Source: Paracoccaceae bacterium (GTDB lineage: Bacteria > Pseudomonadota > Alphaproteobacteria > Rhodobacterales > Rhodobacteraceae). Taken from it: a stretch of DNA of 64,000 nt. The stretch covers positions 1-64,000 of the forward strand of contig JALHOL010000002.1 of the NCBI GenBank assembly GCA_022843025.1, written 5' to 3'. The position numbers and the translations under genes were made by a program. A model generated the notes under the pieces. The model was not told where the DNA came from. It searched no databases and was given only the letters and a program-made list of their open reading frames with translations. Below are positions 47,380-55,931 of the stretch, piece by piece; the stretch's first letter is position 1; each line of letters opens with the position of its first letter.

Positions 47380-49056
47380 TTGCCCTATGCCGTGGTCATC
47401 GCCCGCCAACGCTCCGGCACTTCGGCTTTTGGTCAGATCATCTGCAAAGGCCTTGGGCTGCAAGCACATGGCGAGATCCTTGATCCCGCCACAAAAAGCC
47501 CGGTCGTCAGCCAAGACGAAGGGGCCGTTACCTGGCCCCGGCTGCAACAGTTCCTGCAGCACCTGCACGAGGATCAGGCCTTTCACCTTCTCGATATCAA
47601 GGTGCAATCGCTCTCTGCCGTGAACCGGCCCTTCCGCAGCCCGGTCCTGCCACCAAGCATTGTGGATCTGTTTCACAAGCACCAAAGCAGGATCATCCGT
47701 TTGCACAGGCACCCGATGGCGCAGTGGGTGTCTGGGCTCATTGCATCAAAGTCCGGGATTTGGCATCAGCACAACAAGGATGAGGTTCACGCCGAAAAGG
47801 TCTGGGTGGACCCTGTCGTTCTTGAGAATTTCTTCGCCACATGCGCTAAGGAAGATGCCTTGGTCGCCGAATGGCTTAAAGGACTGCCAGTACTGGAGCT
47901 GTCCTATGACCAAGTCTTTGCGCGGCAAGACTATGCCGACATACTCGCCAAGGTCGCCGCATTCCTTGATCGCAAACCCGGACCTGACTGGAATACGGTT
48001 CGGCCATCCAGCCAGAAGATCGCAAAGCCTTCGCTGGCTGCGAACATCGAAAACCTCGCCGAAGTCACCTGCTTTCTGCCAATCAACGAGATCGTCCATC
48101 CCGATGGCTCAACGGCGGTCGATCCGTCCTTCAGCCTTGATCTCAAAGATTTCCCCAGCGAAGCACAAGGCCGGATCGCGGCCTGCGCGGGCGTCCTTCA
48201 GCAATTCATCGGCGGCGGTCTTCTCAGCGAAAACCACTTTCGCGACAAGGTTGTCCTTGATTGGGAATGCGGCGACGGTGCCTTTTCGGCCGCCTTTGCC
48301 CTGGGCGGCGCGCGCTTGGTTTTCGGAAGCGATCAATGGCTTGATGTAAAGCGTTTGCCGGCCGTTGTGCGCGCCTCGCCACTGTTCCGGTGCAGACAGG
48401 CCGCTATCAGGGACATTGAAGCCGAGCTTCGGGGATCAGTCGATCTTGTCTTCGCCAACACAGTCACCGAACATATTCCTGACCTGCCGGGCGCTTTCGC
48501 TTCCCTCTTCCAGGTCATCAAGCCGGGTGGATATCTGTTTCTCAATCACGACAACTACTATCAGCCGGTTGGCTCACACGATCATGGCTTCCTCAGATAC
48601 GGCGTGGGTGAAATCGTCCGGCAAGGCCCCGCTTGCTGGGATCATGGCGCGGACTGTTCGCTGTCAAAGCCCGTCCGCGAAGATGTTGCGCGGCGCTTCC
48701 CTTGGACATGGGACCACCGAAACGAGGCGCACTTAACACCGCCCGCCTGTGCCGACTGCCACTACTACAGGCGCTCTCAGCCATGGGCTCACCTGCTCTA
48801 CCAGGATGATTTCGCAAGCCTCTTTCCGCAGAACAGCTTTTCCACCGGCAAGCCCAACTCGTCGCTGAACAAGGTGACGATCTTTCAGCTGCGTCAGTTC
48901 CTGATTGAAGCCGGGTTTGAAATCGAAAAGGAAGAGCGTGCAATCGTCAGCAACCAGCCGCCAGACTCCCTGTTGCAGGGGCCAAATCAGTTCACGGCAC
49001 GCGACCTCAAAACAACCATGTACCGCGTCCTTGCCCGCAAGAAAGGTGTCGCCTGA
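47380..49056 (+). CDS. Sulfotransferase-methyltransferase fusion
   Basis: A 558-residue two-domain protein. Residues 1-230 resemble a bacterial sulfotransferase: the 5'-phosphosulfate loop RQRSGTSAFGQ at the start, and RIIRLHRHPMAQWVSG as the 3'-phosphate-binding strand. Residues 285-555 are a class I methyltransferase (VVLDWECGDGAFSAAFALGG, VDLVFANTVTEHIPDLPGAF, KPGGYLFLNHDNYY). Note W-E-C-G for the usual D-x-G-x-G. TTG start with GGAG 8 nt upstream; no earlier in-frame start exists before a stop. It probably modifies the glycan with sulfate and methyl groups. It is the last gene of the island. Confidence 0.78.
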   Translation: MPYAVVIARQRSGTSAFGQIICKGLGLQAHGEILDPATKSPVVSQDEGAVTWPRLQQFLQHLHEDQAFHLLDIKVQSLSAVNRPFRSPVLPPSIVDLFHKHQSRIIRLHRHPMAQWVSGLIASKSGIWHQHNKDEVHAEKVWVDPVVLENFFATCAKEDALVAEWLKGLPVLELSYDQVFARQDYADILAKVAAFLDRKPGPDWNTVRPSSQKIAKPSLAANIENLAEVTCFLPINEIVHPDGSTAVDPSFSLDLKDFPSEAQGRIAACAGVLQQFIGGGLLSENHFRDKVVLDWECGDGAFSAAFALGGARLVFGSDQWLDVKRLPAVVRASPLFRCRQAAIRDIEAELRGSVDLVFANTVTEHIPDLPGAFASLFQVIKPGGYLFLNHDNYYQPVGSHDHGFLRYGVGEIVRQGPACWDHGADCSLSKPVREDVARRFPWTWDHRNEAHLTPPACADCHYYRRSQPWAHLLYQDDFASLFPQNSFSTGKPNSSLNKVTIFQLRQFLIEAGFEIEKEERAIVSNQPPDSLLQGPNQFTARDLKTTMYRVLARKKGVA

Positions 49057-49337
49057 CAGGCTTTCCCTTCACCCGCCTCCCCGTGCGACCGTCAGACAAC
49101 CCCCGGCCCGTTGCGCCGAGTATGCGGCACTTCGGGCCGATCACGTGATGTCTCAACGACGCAGAGCGGATCGTGAAAGGAAGCCGGCAGCCTCATGTGC
49201 AGGAAAAACTTGGAAAGGCTTCGAAAACTCTATCAATCTCAGCCGTAAATAAATGAACATTAAAGCAGGGAGGCATCACGTTGCCGAACCGCACAACCGC
49301 ACCGGCACTAAGCGATAGAGTGTGAGGCAGACCTGCT

Positions 49338-51065
49338 GTGACCGCAGATAACGCAAGAAACCTTGAGGCCCGTCTCCGCAGCGAGATGGATGCCCTCCGC
49401 CCTATCGACACGCGCGACTTGCCCAAACGCTTGGTCATGAGCGGGTTTTTCTTGGTTATCACCTTCTTTCTTGGTGAAGCCTACACCGCGCTCGCAAGCG
49501 GCGCCGCGATCATCATATTCGAGACGATCTCGAACTTTCTTTACAAGAAAGAACTTATCTGGCCGATCCGGGCCCCGCTTTGGGTGATCGTGCTGCACTG
49601 GGTTCAAAACGCATGCCTGACCTTCATTTACATGATCCCGGCCATGATTATGTCACGAAATCAGGATCTTGCGATCGTCTCCCTCGGGCTGATCTGGACC
49701 TGTGGTGTGTTCATCCACATTTCAAACGCCTTCGGGCGGATGCCCCTCTACACCGCAAATCTTCTGGTCCCCGTTCTCATGGCCACCGGGATTGTGATCT
49801 GGTCTGTTGCCAATAACGATATTGAACCGGCTGGTCCGAACGGGCTGGCCCTGCTCGTGCTTGCCTTCGTTCTGTACATCTACAACATCGCCGAAAACCT
49901 GTTCAAACAACAGCGGGCCGACACAGCCCTTTCGGCGGCCCTCATCGAGTCGAAGAACCGATTGACGGACCTCGAGTCCACCCGCCAACAGCTTCTGAAT
50001 GCCGTCGAGGGGCTGAATGACGGGTTCGTCTACTTCGACAGCGAAGACCGCCTCGTTCTTGCGAACCGTCGGTTCCGCGAACTCTACGCACGCAGCGCCG
50101 AGGTCATCGTTCCCGGTGCACGGATCGAAGACATCCTGCGCGATGGTCTGGCGAAACAACAGTTCTTCGATGCAATCGGCCGCGAGGAGGCATGGCTGCA
50201 AGAGCAGATGAACGTCCTTAATTCCAAGACCGTCGTCCGGCAGATCCTTACAGACGGCACGGTCCTTCAGGTGATGGAACGCCGCACCTCGGATGGCGGT
50301 CGCGTCGGGCTGCGTGTCGATGTGACTGAAATCACCCAAGCCCGCGAAGCAGCTGAAGCGGCAAGCCGCGCCAAATCCGAATTTCTGGCCAACATGAGCC
50401 ACGAAATCCGCACACCGCTGAATGGGGTGCTCGGGATGGCGGACCTTCTGGCGGAAACCAACCTCGACTCGCAACAGAAATCCATGCTCGGGGTCATCCG
50501 TACCTCGGGCTGGAGCCTGTTGACGCTCCTCAACGATATCCTCGATCTCGCGCGTGTCGAAGCCGGGAAGATGGATCTGGAAGAGCGCAGCTTCGATCTG
50601 CACTCCGCGACCGACCGGCTTGAGGCCCTGCACGGCCCGACAGCCCTCGCCAAGGGCATCTCCTTTGACATCTTCCATTCCTCAAATGGCACCTACAACC
50701 GAATTGGCGATGAAACCCGCATTGTTCAGATCCTGCACAACCTTGTGGGCAACTCCATCAAGTTCACGGAAAGCGGATCGGTTCGCCTGAAAGTCCGCGC
50801 CAATCAGACAGATCGACTTGTGTTCGAGGTAAGCGACACCGGGATCGGCATGACGCAAGCGCAGGTCGCGCGGATTTTCGACACCTTCGAACAGGCCGAA
50901 GCAAGCACCGCCCGGCGGTTCGGTGGCAGCGGGCTGGGAATGACGATCGTCAGGCGACTGGTCGATCTGATGCAGGGCGAGATCACCGTCGACAGCGAAC
51001 CCGGACGCGGCACCCGGATCGTGATCACACTTCGCGTGCCCGTCGATCACGAAAGCCCAGCGTGA
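49338..51065 (+). CDS. Membrane sensor histidine kinase with PAS domain
   Basis: A 575-residue kinase. Residues 30-185 hold about six transmembrane helices, then a coiled coil (near 190-225), a PAS domain (about 225-335, VEGLNDGFVYFDSEDRLVLA), HisKA with phosphorylated His355 in MSHEIRTPLNG, and HATPase with IVQILHNLVGNSIKFT, DTGIGM and FGGSGLGMTIVRRL. There is no receiver domain and no partner regulator next to it, so it is an orphan. GTG start with GAGG about 10 nt upstream. The 281 bp before it, after the island, hold no gene. Signal unknown. Confidence 0.9.
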   Translation: MTADNARNLEARLRSEMDALRPIDTRDLPKRLVMSGFFLVITFFLGEAYTALASGAAIIIFETISNFLYKKELIWPIRAPLWVIVLHWVQNACLTFIYMIPAMIMSRNQDLAIVSLGLIWTCGVFIHISNAFGRMPLYTANLLVPVLMATGIVIWSVANNDIEPAGPNGLALLVLAFVLYIYNIAENLFKQQRADTALSAALIESKNRLTDLESTRQQLLNAVEGLNDGFVYFDSEDRLVLANRRFRELYARSAEVIVPGARIEDILRDGLAKQQFFDAIGREEAWLQEQMNVLNSKTVVRQILTDGTVLQVMERRTSDGGRVGLRVDVTEITQAREAAEAASRAKSEFLANMSHEIRTPLNGVLGMADLLAETNLDSQQKSMLGVIRTSGWSLLTLLNDILDLARVEAGKMDLEERSFDLHSATDRLEALHGPTALAKGISFDIFHSSNGTYNRIGDETRIVQILHNLVGNSIKFTESGSVRLKVRANQTDRLVFEVSDTGIGMTQAQVARIFDTFEQAEASTARRFGGSGLGMTIVRRLVDLMQGEITVDSEPGRGTRIVITLRVPVDHESPA

Positions 51066-51363
51066 ACCGGGGCATCCAAGAACTTTGGACATAACGGGAT
51101 AAGATCGCCAAGGCACGGGGCCGCACATTGGCCGTCCTTCAAATCTCGCTTGCCGACAAAATAAACGGGCCTCGGCGCACGACCTGCGGCCAACACGCTG
51201 ACCTCAGCACTTGACGAATTCGTGAAGAGTCTTATCTCCGCAGCCTGCGTTGATGCCCCTCTCACGGGTCTGAAAACGCTTGTGCTGTCGGCGCCGAGAA
51301 ATCGGCGCTTTTTGTCTGCCTGTGATGTCCCCGGCAGAACCAACCTAACGCCTTGGGAATGCC
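51066..51363 (+). other. Leader/spacer ahead of terC
   Basis: A gap of 298 bp with no gene. It holds a weak promoter candidate (TTGACG at 51211-51216 and TTATCT at 51232-51237, spacer 15) and a terminator hairpin at 51291. TerC genes are often preceded by a yybP-ykoY manganese riboswitch in other bacteria, but I could not match its conserved loops here. Confidence 0.4.
51291..51313 (+). terminator. Intrinsic terminator 50 bp before terC
   Basis: GCGCCGA-GAAA-TCGGCGC forms a 7-bp stem with a GAAA tetraloop, directly followed by TTTTTG. It lies between the kinase gene and terC. It either ends a short transcript from 51240 on or attenuates terC expression. Confidence 0.7.
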
Positions 51364-52368
51364 ATGGATTTTCTGTTCTACGAAGTGATCAGCAAGCCGC
51401 TTTGGCTTTGGTTGATGTTCTTGACCATCGTTGTCGCGTTGATGATCTTTGACCTTGGCGTGTTGCACAAGGAAGACCACGAGATCGGGGTCGCTGAAAG
51501 CCTGAAGCTGTCAGCTTTCTACATCCTGATCTCCGTCGCGTTTGGCGGGTACATCTGGTGGGCCTGGTCGAACGGCACCCTTGTCACCAGCGATGGGACC
51601 AACCCGGTCGCCTCTTATTTCCAAGGCTACATCATCGAGAAGGTCCTCTCGATCGACAACGTCTTCGTCATCTCGCTGATCTTTGGATATTTCGCCATCC
51701 CGCGCAGATACCAGTACCGCGCGCTGGTCTGGGGCATCATCGGCGTGATCGTGCTGCGCGGCATCATGATCGCGATCGGCGCAGAACTGGTATCGAACTA
51801 CAAGTGGATGACGCTGGTCTTCGCGGCCTTCCTGGCTTTCACCGGCATCAAGATGCTGTTTACCGAAGAGGGTGAGACGGACGTCTCGAAAAACCCGATG
51901 GTCGGGCTGGTGTCGCGCTTCATGAACGTGACCAAAGAGCTGCATGGCCAGAAGTTCTTCGTAAGACAGATGGATCCGGTGAAGCAGAAGATGGTTCTGT
52001 TCGCGACGCCGCTGTTCGTGGCGCTTGTCGTGATCAACTTCGCCGACGTGATCTTTGCCGTCGATTCCGTGCCGGCCATCTTCCTGATCACCACCGACAC
52101 CTTCATCGTCTACACCGCCAACATCATGGCCATCCTCGGCCTGCGCGCGCTGTACTTCGCGCTGGCCGCGTTGGTGCACCGGTTCCACTATCTGAAATAT
52201 GCGCTGGCGGTGGTGCTGGTATTCATCGGGTTGAAGGGCTTCTACAGCTACTTCTTCGGCAAGTTCGACCCCTACCTGTCGCTGGCCATAACCATCGGGA
52301 TCATTGCGTCCGGGATCTTCTACTCGCTTTGGAAAACCCGCGGCAGCGCGCAGGATTCCGCACACTAA
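51364..52368 (+). CDS. TerC family membrane protein (Alx-like)
   Basis: A 334-residue protein with eight or nine transmembrane helices. It has the paired acidic motifs of the family: VVALMIFDLGVLHK, EKVLSIDNVFVISLIF and INFADVIFAVDSVPAIF. TerC/Alx proteins export Mn2+ or help metallate exoenzymes; tellurite resistance is a historical label. A leader with a terminator precedes it and a strong terminator follows it, so it is monocistronic. Confidence 0.92.
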   Translation: MDFLFYEVISKPLWLWLMFLTIVVALMIFDLGVLHKEDHEIGVAESLKLSAFYILISVAFGGYIWWAWSNGTLVTSDGTNPVASYFQGYIIEKVLSIDNVFVISLIFGYFAIPRRYQYRALVWGIIGVIVLRGIMIAIGAELVSNYKWMTLVFAAFLAFTGIKMLFTEEGETDVSKNPMVGLVSRFMNVTKELHGQKFFVRQMDPVKQKMVLFATPLFVALVVINFADVIFAVDSVPAIFLITTDTFIVYTANIMAILGLRALYFALAALVHRFHYLKYALAVVLVFIGLKGFYSYFFGKFDPYLSLAITIGIIASGIFYSLWKTRGSAQDSAH

Positions 52369-52416
52369 TCCTGACGCGGGGCCTTCTGGGCCGACCGCTG
52401 TCATGGCCAATAAGAT

Positions 52417-52455
52417 AAGCCGCCCGGCCAAAAGGTCTTGGGCGGCTTTCCTTTT
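52417..52455 (+). terminator. Terminator after terC (likely bidirectional)
   Basis: AAGCCGCCC pairs with GGGCGGCTT, and an inner GGCC-AAAA-GGTC stem extends the hairpin. TTCCTTTT follows on the plus strand and TATCTTATT on the minus. It separates terC from the convergent HTH gene. Confidence 0.75.
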
Positions 52456-52465
52456 GCCGCCAACC

Positions 52466-52684
52466 CTATGTGGTGCGGCCCGTTTCGGAACTGTCTTCCT
52501 GCCGGCGCGGCGTGGTTTCACGGGCCTTCAAGAACTCCCTCAGATCCGTATCCGAAATGCGCCAGCCCTTGCCGATGTCGATCCCGCGCAGCGCGCCGGA
52601 TTTGATCCAATGCCGCACGGTGGCCTCAGCCACTCCCAACCTGTCGGCAACGTCCTGCACCGTCTGATATCGGTCCTGCGGCAT
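52466..52684 (-). CDS. Excisionase/MerR-like HTH DNA-binding protein
   Basis: A 72-residue protein of the helix-turn-helix 17 type: YQTVQDVADRLGVAEATVRH, W-I-K-S-G, then GIDIGKGWRISDTDLREFL. Such proteins act as excisionases or small regulators. No integrase or prophage lies near it, so a regulatory role is more likely. GGGAGGG precedes the ATG. It converges on terC and is divergent from the universal stress gene. Confidence 0.82.
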   Translation of the reverse strand: MPQDRYQTVQDVADRLGVAEATVRHWIKSGALRGIDIGKGWRISDTDLREFLKARETTPRRQEDSSETGRTT

Positions 52685-52864
52685 CGCTTCCCTCCCCGCG
52701 CTTACGGTTCAGAATACCGACTTATCCTCGCGTTTGATTGACTTGGATCAAGGATCGGCACGCCCTGATCGGGCAGGTTGGCACAAGCAGCCACATTGGC
52801 GCGCAAATGGCTTTTGTGCGTCCGGTTGGCTGGCCTGCGCCATTCCAGGAGAGGGACAAACCCC

Positions 52865-53701
52865 ATGCCCAACCGCATCGCCTATCTGCCGGTCAACACC
52901 TATCCGGAAGCAGCGCCAGATCCGGCTATCCTGGCAGCGGTGGGCTTTGCGGCATCGCTAAGATGCGGATTGCACGTCTCGACCTTTGCAGTAGAGGTCC
53001 CACCGACGGCTTCCCCCATCGGCGGCTTTCTCATCAACGTCGAGGGCATGGCGCGCGCCGCCGAAGAGCGCAGCAAGGCAGAATGCGCGCGCCTGCACAC
53101 CCTCATCAAGGGCGCGGCGCAGCCAGAACTCAACCTGTCCATCACGAACCACACGGTGATGATGGGCGCTGCCCCTGAAGCTGCCACGACCGAGGCGCGA
53201 AGCTATGATCTCGCGGTGTTGCCTTGGTCCGCCGATACGCTTTCCGCGCAGGACATGGCACAATCGCTTGTCTTCGGGGCTGGCGTGCCGGTGATCCTTG
53301 TGCCGCCGTCGGCAATTGCCGCGTCCATCGATCATATCGCCATCGCCTGGGATGGAGGCAGGGTTGCCGCACGGGCGCTGTGTGACGCGCTTCCGCTGCT
53401 CTCTGCGGGTGGGCGCGTTTCGGTCATCACGGTTCAGGATGAAAAAGCGCTGGGTGCTTCCAGCATCGCACAAACCCTGACTGCCGCGCTTGAACGGCGC
53501 GGATACGCGGCAAAGGCAGTCAACATCACCCTTGATAACCGCCCGATAGCAACGGCGCTGCAAGAGACCGCCCTGTCAGAAGGCGCACACCTCTTGGCAA
53601 TGGGCGGCTTCGGTCACTCCCGCCTGCGCGATTTCATTCTGGGCGGGGCGACAAAGGGCGTGTTCTCGGACCTTCGACTCCCAGTTCTGCTTTCACATTA
53701 A
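52865..53701 (+). CDS. Universal stress protein (tandem UspA)
   Basis: A 278-residue protein whose C-terminal half is a UspA domain: HIAIAWDGGRVAARAL at the start, and LLAMGGFGHSRLRDFILGGA as the ATP-binding G-x2-G-x9-G region. The N-terminal half is a degenerate repeat of the same fold. It is typical of stress proteins of unknown partner. AGGAGAGGG precedes the ATG. Confidence 0.88.
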   Translation: MPNRIAYLPVNTYPEAAPDPAILAAVGFAASLRCGLHVSTFAVEVPPTASPIGGFLINVEGMARAAEERSKAECARLHTLIKGAAQPELNLSITNHTVMMGAAPEAATTEARSYDLAVLPWSADTLSAQDMAQSLVFGAGVPVILVPPSAIAASIDHIAIAWDGGRVAARALCDALPLLSAGGRVSVITVQDEKALGASSIAQTLTAALERRGYAAKAVNITLDNRPIATALQETALSEGAHLLAMGGFGHSRLRDFILGGATKGVFSDLRLPVLLSH

Positions 53702-53796
53702 GCCGGTATGGAACACCCACCTCTAAGCCAGAAACGGCCGGATCAGCGTGCGCTTCGCGGGGTTATTGGTGGCTGCTGATCACGCGCAAAGACCAA

Positions 53797-54702
53797 TCAA
53801 CCCATCGGCGCTGCGTTGATCTCCGACGCCAACCGATCGACAAACCTCTCTATCCGAAGCGAGCGCACGGCACGCGGGTTCAGCAACGCCACGATGTCGG
53901 CATCCGGAAGGGACCAGTCCGGCAACACGCGCACCAGTCTGCCGGCGCGCAGATCGGCGGAAACGCTCCATTCGGACCGTTCCACGATCCCAAAGCCATC
54001 CAGCGCCCAGGACCGCAGGACTTCCCCATCGTTGCAGGCATAGACCGGCTGCACACGCAGGTTCATCTCCAAACCTCCCGGGCCAATCAGCGGCCAAAGC
54101 GAAGCGTCGGCCCGGTTTTCACGAACCACGCCAACCCTGTGACCAGCGACCTCCTCCGGACGCTGCGGCAGCCCAAACCGTCTGGCATAATCGGCAGATG
54201 CCACCAACAGGCGGCGGTTCGGCGCAAGTTTGCGCTGCGTGATCCGCAGGTGCGGCAATCGTCCGACATGAACCAGAACATCCCAAAGCTCATCATTGAT
54301 CGCACCCATGGGATCTTCACTCAGGCTGAGCACCGGCCGCAGTTCCGGGTTTTCATCACAGAAACGCGCAAGAACCGGCGCAACGCGCAACCGCCCAAAA
54401 CCAAAAGGCGCAATGACATGCAGCGGCCCCGCAATCCGACCCGCGCGGGCAGACATCTCCTCCGCAAGGCTTTCCACATTGCCCAGAATGTCCCGCGCCC
54501 GTTCCACCAGATACGCCCCTTCGGACGTCAGCCGCAGCGGGCCCCGACCACGCTCGACAAGGCGTAAACGCAGACGATCCTCCAGCAGCGCCAGCCGTTG
54601 CGAAACCGCTGGCGGCGTCACACCAAGATCGCGCGCCGCCGCCGCAAGGCTGGGCGCTGCGGAAATGGCCGTCAGAAAGCGAAGATCGGATACATCCAAC
54701 AT
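53797..54702 (-). CDS. LysR family transcriptional regulator
   Basis: A 301-residue regulator. The N-terminal HTH (LRFLTAISAAPSLAAAARDL, then TPPAVSQRLALLEDRL) is followed by a periplasmic-binding-like effector domain. It is divergent from the PLP enzyme/OCD pair and probably controls it. A palindrome of the LysR T-N11-A type overlaps its start codon. The ATG without a strong ribosome site is used, since the only earlier start is a TTG. Confidence 0.88.
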   Translation of the reverse strand: MLDVSDLRFLTAISAAPSLAAAARDLGVTPPAVSQRLALLEDRLRLRLVERGRGPLRLTSEGAYLVERARDILGNVESLAEEMSARAGRIAGPLHVIAPFGFGRLRVAPVLARFCDENPELRPVLSLSEDPMGAINDELWDVLVHVGRLPHLRITQRKLAPNRRLLVASADYARRFGLPQRPEEVAGHRVGVVRENRADASLWPLIGPGGLEMNLRVQPVYACNDGEVLRSWALDGFGIVERSEWSVSADLRAGRLVRVLPDWSLPDADIVALLNPRAVRSLRIERFVDRLASEINAAPMG

Positions 54703-54718
54703 TAAGGCAAAACTTAAT
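54701..54718. promoter_or_regulatory. Probable LysR operator
   Basis: ATTAAG-GCAAAA-CTTAAT is a perfect 6-bp inverted repeat with a 6-bp spacer, AT-rich in a GC-rich setting. It covers the start codon of the LysR gene, 76 bp before the divergent PLP-enzyme gene. Suits autorepression and control of the divergent pair. Confidence 0.6.
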
Positions 54719-54793
54719 GCAGGTTTCAAATCATGTGAATATGCACTGAATACCTCGGTTGGTAGACCTCAGTAAATGCTGGAGGATGACCCG

Positions 54794-55921
54794 ATGTTAG
54801 AACCAGACTCATTGCGCCACGATGCCCTGCCCACACCGGCCCTGATGCTGGACGAGGCAAAGATGATGCGAAACATCGAACGGCTGGCCGCACGCGCAGA
54901 CGGGCTTGGCGTCACCCTGCGCCCCCATTTGAAAACGGCCAAATCCATCGAAGCCGCGCGCCGCCTGACCGGCGGGACGCCCGGTCCCATCACCGTCTCA
55001 ACGCTCGCCGAGGCCGAAGCATTCCACGCAGCAGGATACACCGATATCCTCTACGCCGTCGGCATCGCCCCACAGAAGCTGCCGCGCGTCCAAGCCTTGC
55101 GGGCCAAAGGCTGCGACCTCACGGTGATCCTCGACAATGAGGCGCAGGCGCAGGCTGTGGCGCAGGCAAACGTCCCCGCACTGATAGAAATCGACAGTGA
55201 CGGCCACCGCGGCGGGCTTCACCCTGACGACCCGGCATTGATCAGGACCGGGCGCATCCTGCACCAAAGCGGATGCCTGCGCGGTGTCATGACCCATGCA
55301 GGCGAAAGCTACACGGTGCGCGGCGCGGCTGCCCACGCCGCCTTCGCCGAACAGGAACGCAGCGCCGCAGTCTCCGCGGCAGAGGCCCTGCGCAGCGCAG
55401 GTTTGCCCTGCCCCATGGTAAGCGTCGGATCGACCCCAACCGCCCACGCCGCGCGCGACCTGACCGGAGTCACAGAACTGCGCGCAGGGGTCTACATGTT
55501 CTTCGATCTTGTGATGGCAGGGATTGACGTCTGCACGGTCGATGACATCGCGCTCAGCGTTCTGACAACCGTGATCGGTCACCAATACTCCAAGGGTTGG
55601 ACGTTGATCGACGCCGGATGGATGGCACTGTCGCGGGATCGCGGGACTGCGGCGCAGGATGTGGATCAGGGCTATGGTCTGGTCTGCGACGAAGACGGCG
55701 ACCTCATCTCCGGCCTCATCGTAAGCGGCGCCAACCAAGAGCACGGGATCGTCTCGCTTCGCCCCGGCGCCGACGGTCCGATACCGGACCTGCCCGTGGG
55801 AACACGCTTGCGGATCTTGCCCAACCACGCCTGCGCGACCGCCGCGCAGCATGATCGATACAACGTTTTGCCACTGAACGGCGGCCCCCTGCAGACCTGG
55901 CACCGCTTCGGTGGCTGGTAG
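54794..55921 (+). CDS. DSD1/D-threonine aldolase-like PLP enzyme (BhcC-like)
   Basis: A 375-residue fold-III PLP enzyme. The PLP lysine lies in LRPHLKTAKS near residue 48. The metal-binding HAC of the family is in LPNHACATAAQHD near the C-terminus. Members include D-serine dehydratase, D-threonine aldolase and beta-hydroxyaspartate aldolase (BhcC). Being followed by an OCD-family gene suggests the BhcC-BhcD pair, but BhcA and BhcB are not in the window. GGAGG lies 9 nt before the ATG. Confidence 0.85.
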   Translation: MLEPDSLRHDALPTPALMLDEAKMMRNIERLAARADGLGVTLRPHLKTAKSIEAARRLTGGTPGPITVSTLAEAEAFHAAGYTDILYAVGIAPQKLPRVQALRAKGCDLTVILDNEAQAQAVAQANVPALIEIDSDGHRGGLHPDDPALIRTGRILHQSGCLRGVMTHAGESYTVRGAAAHAAFAEQERSAAVSAAEALRSAGLPCPMVSVGSTPTAHAARDLTGVTELRAGVYMFFDLVMAGIDVCTVDDIALSVLTTVIGHQYSKGWTLIDAGWMALSRDRGTAAQDVDQGYGLVCDEDGDLISGLIVSGANQEHGIVSLRPGADGPIPDLPVGTRLRILPNHACATAAQHDRYNVLPLNGGPLQTWHRFGGW

Positions 55922-55931
55922 GGCGAAGGAC

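Noticed and set aside
49057-49337. Right-hand att site of the glycan island
   Set aside because: No copy of the tRNA-Ser 3' end could be found here or further right.
51066-51363. yybP-ykoY manganese riboswitch before terC
   Set aside because: I could not find its conserved loop sequences; only the terminator is supported.
52466-52684. Excisionase as evidence for a prophage
   Set aside because: The HTH type is common in stand-alone regulators, and no integrase or phage gene is nearby.
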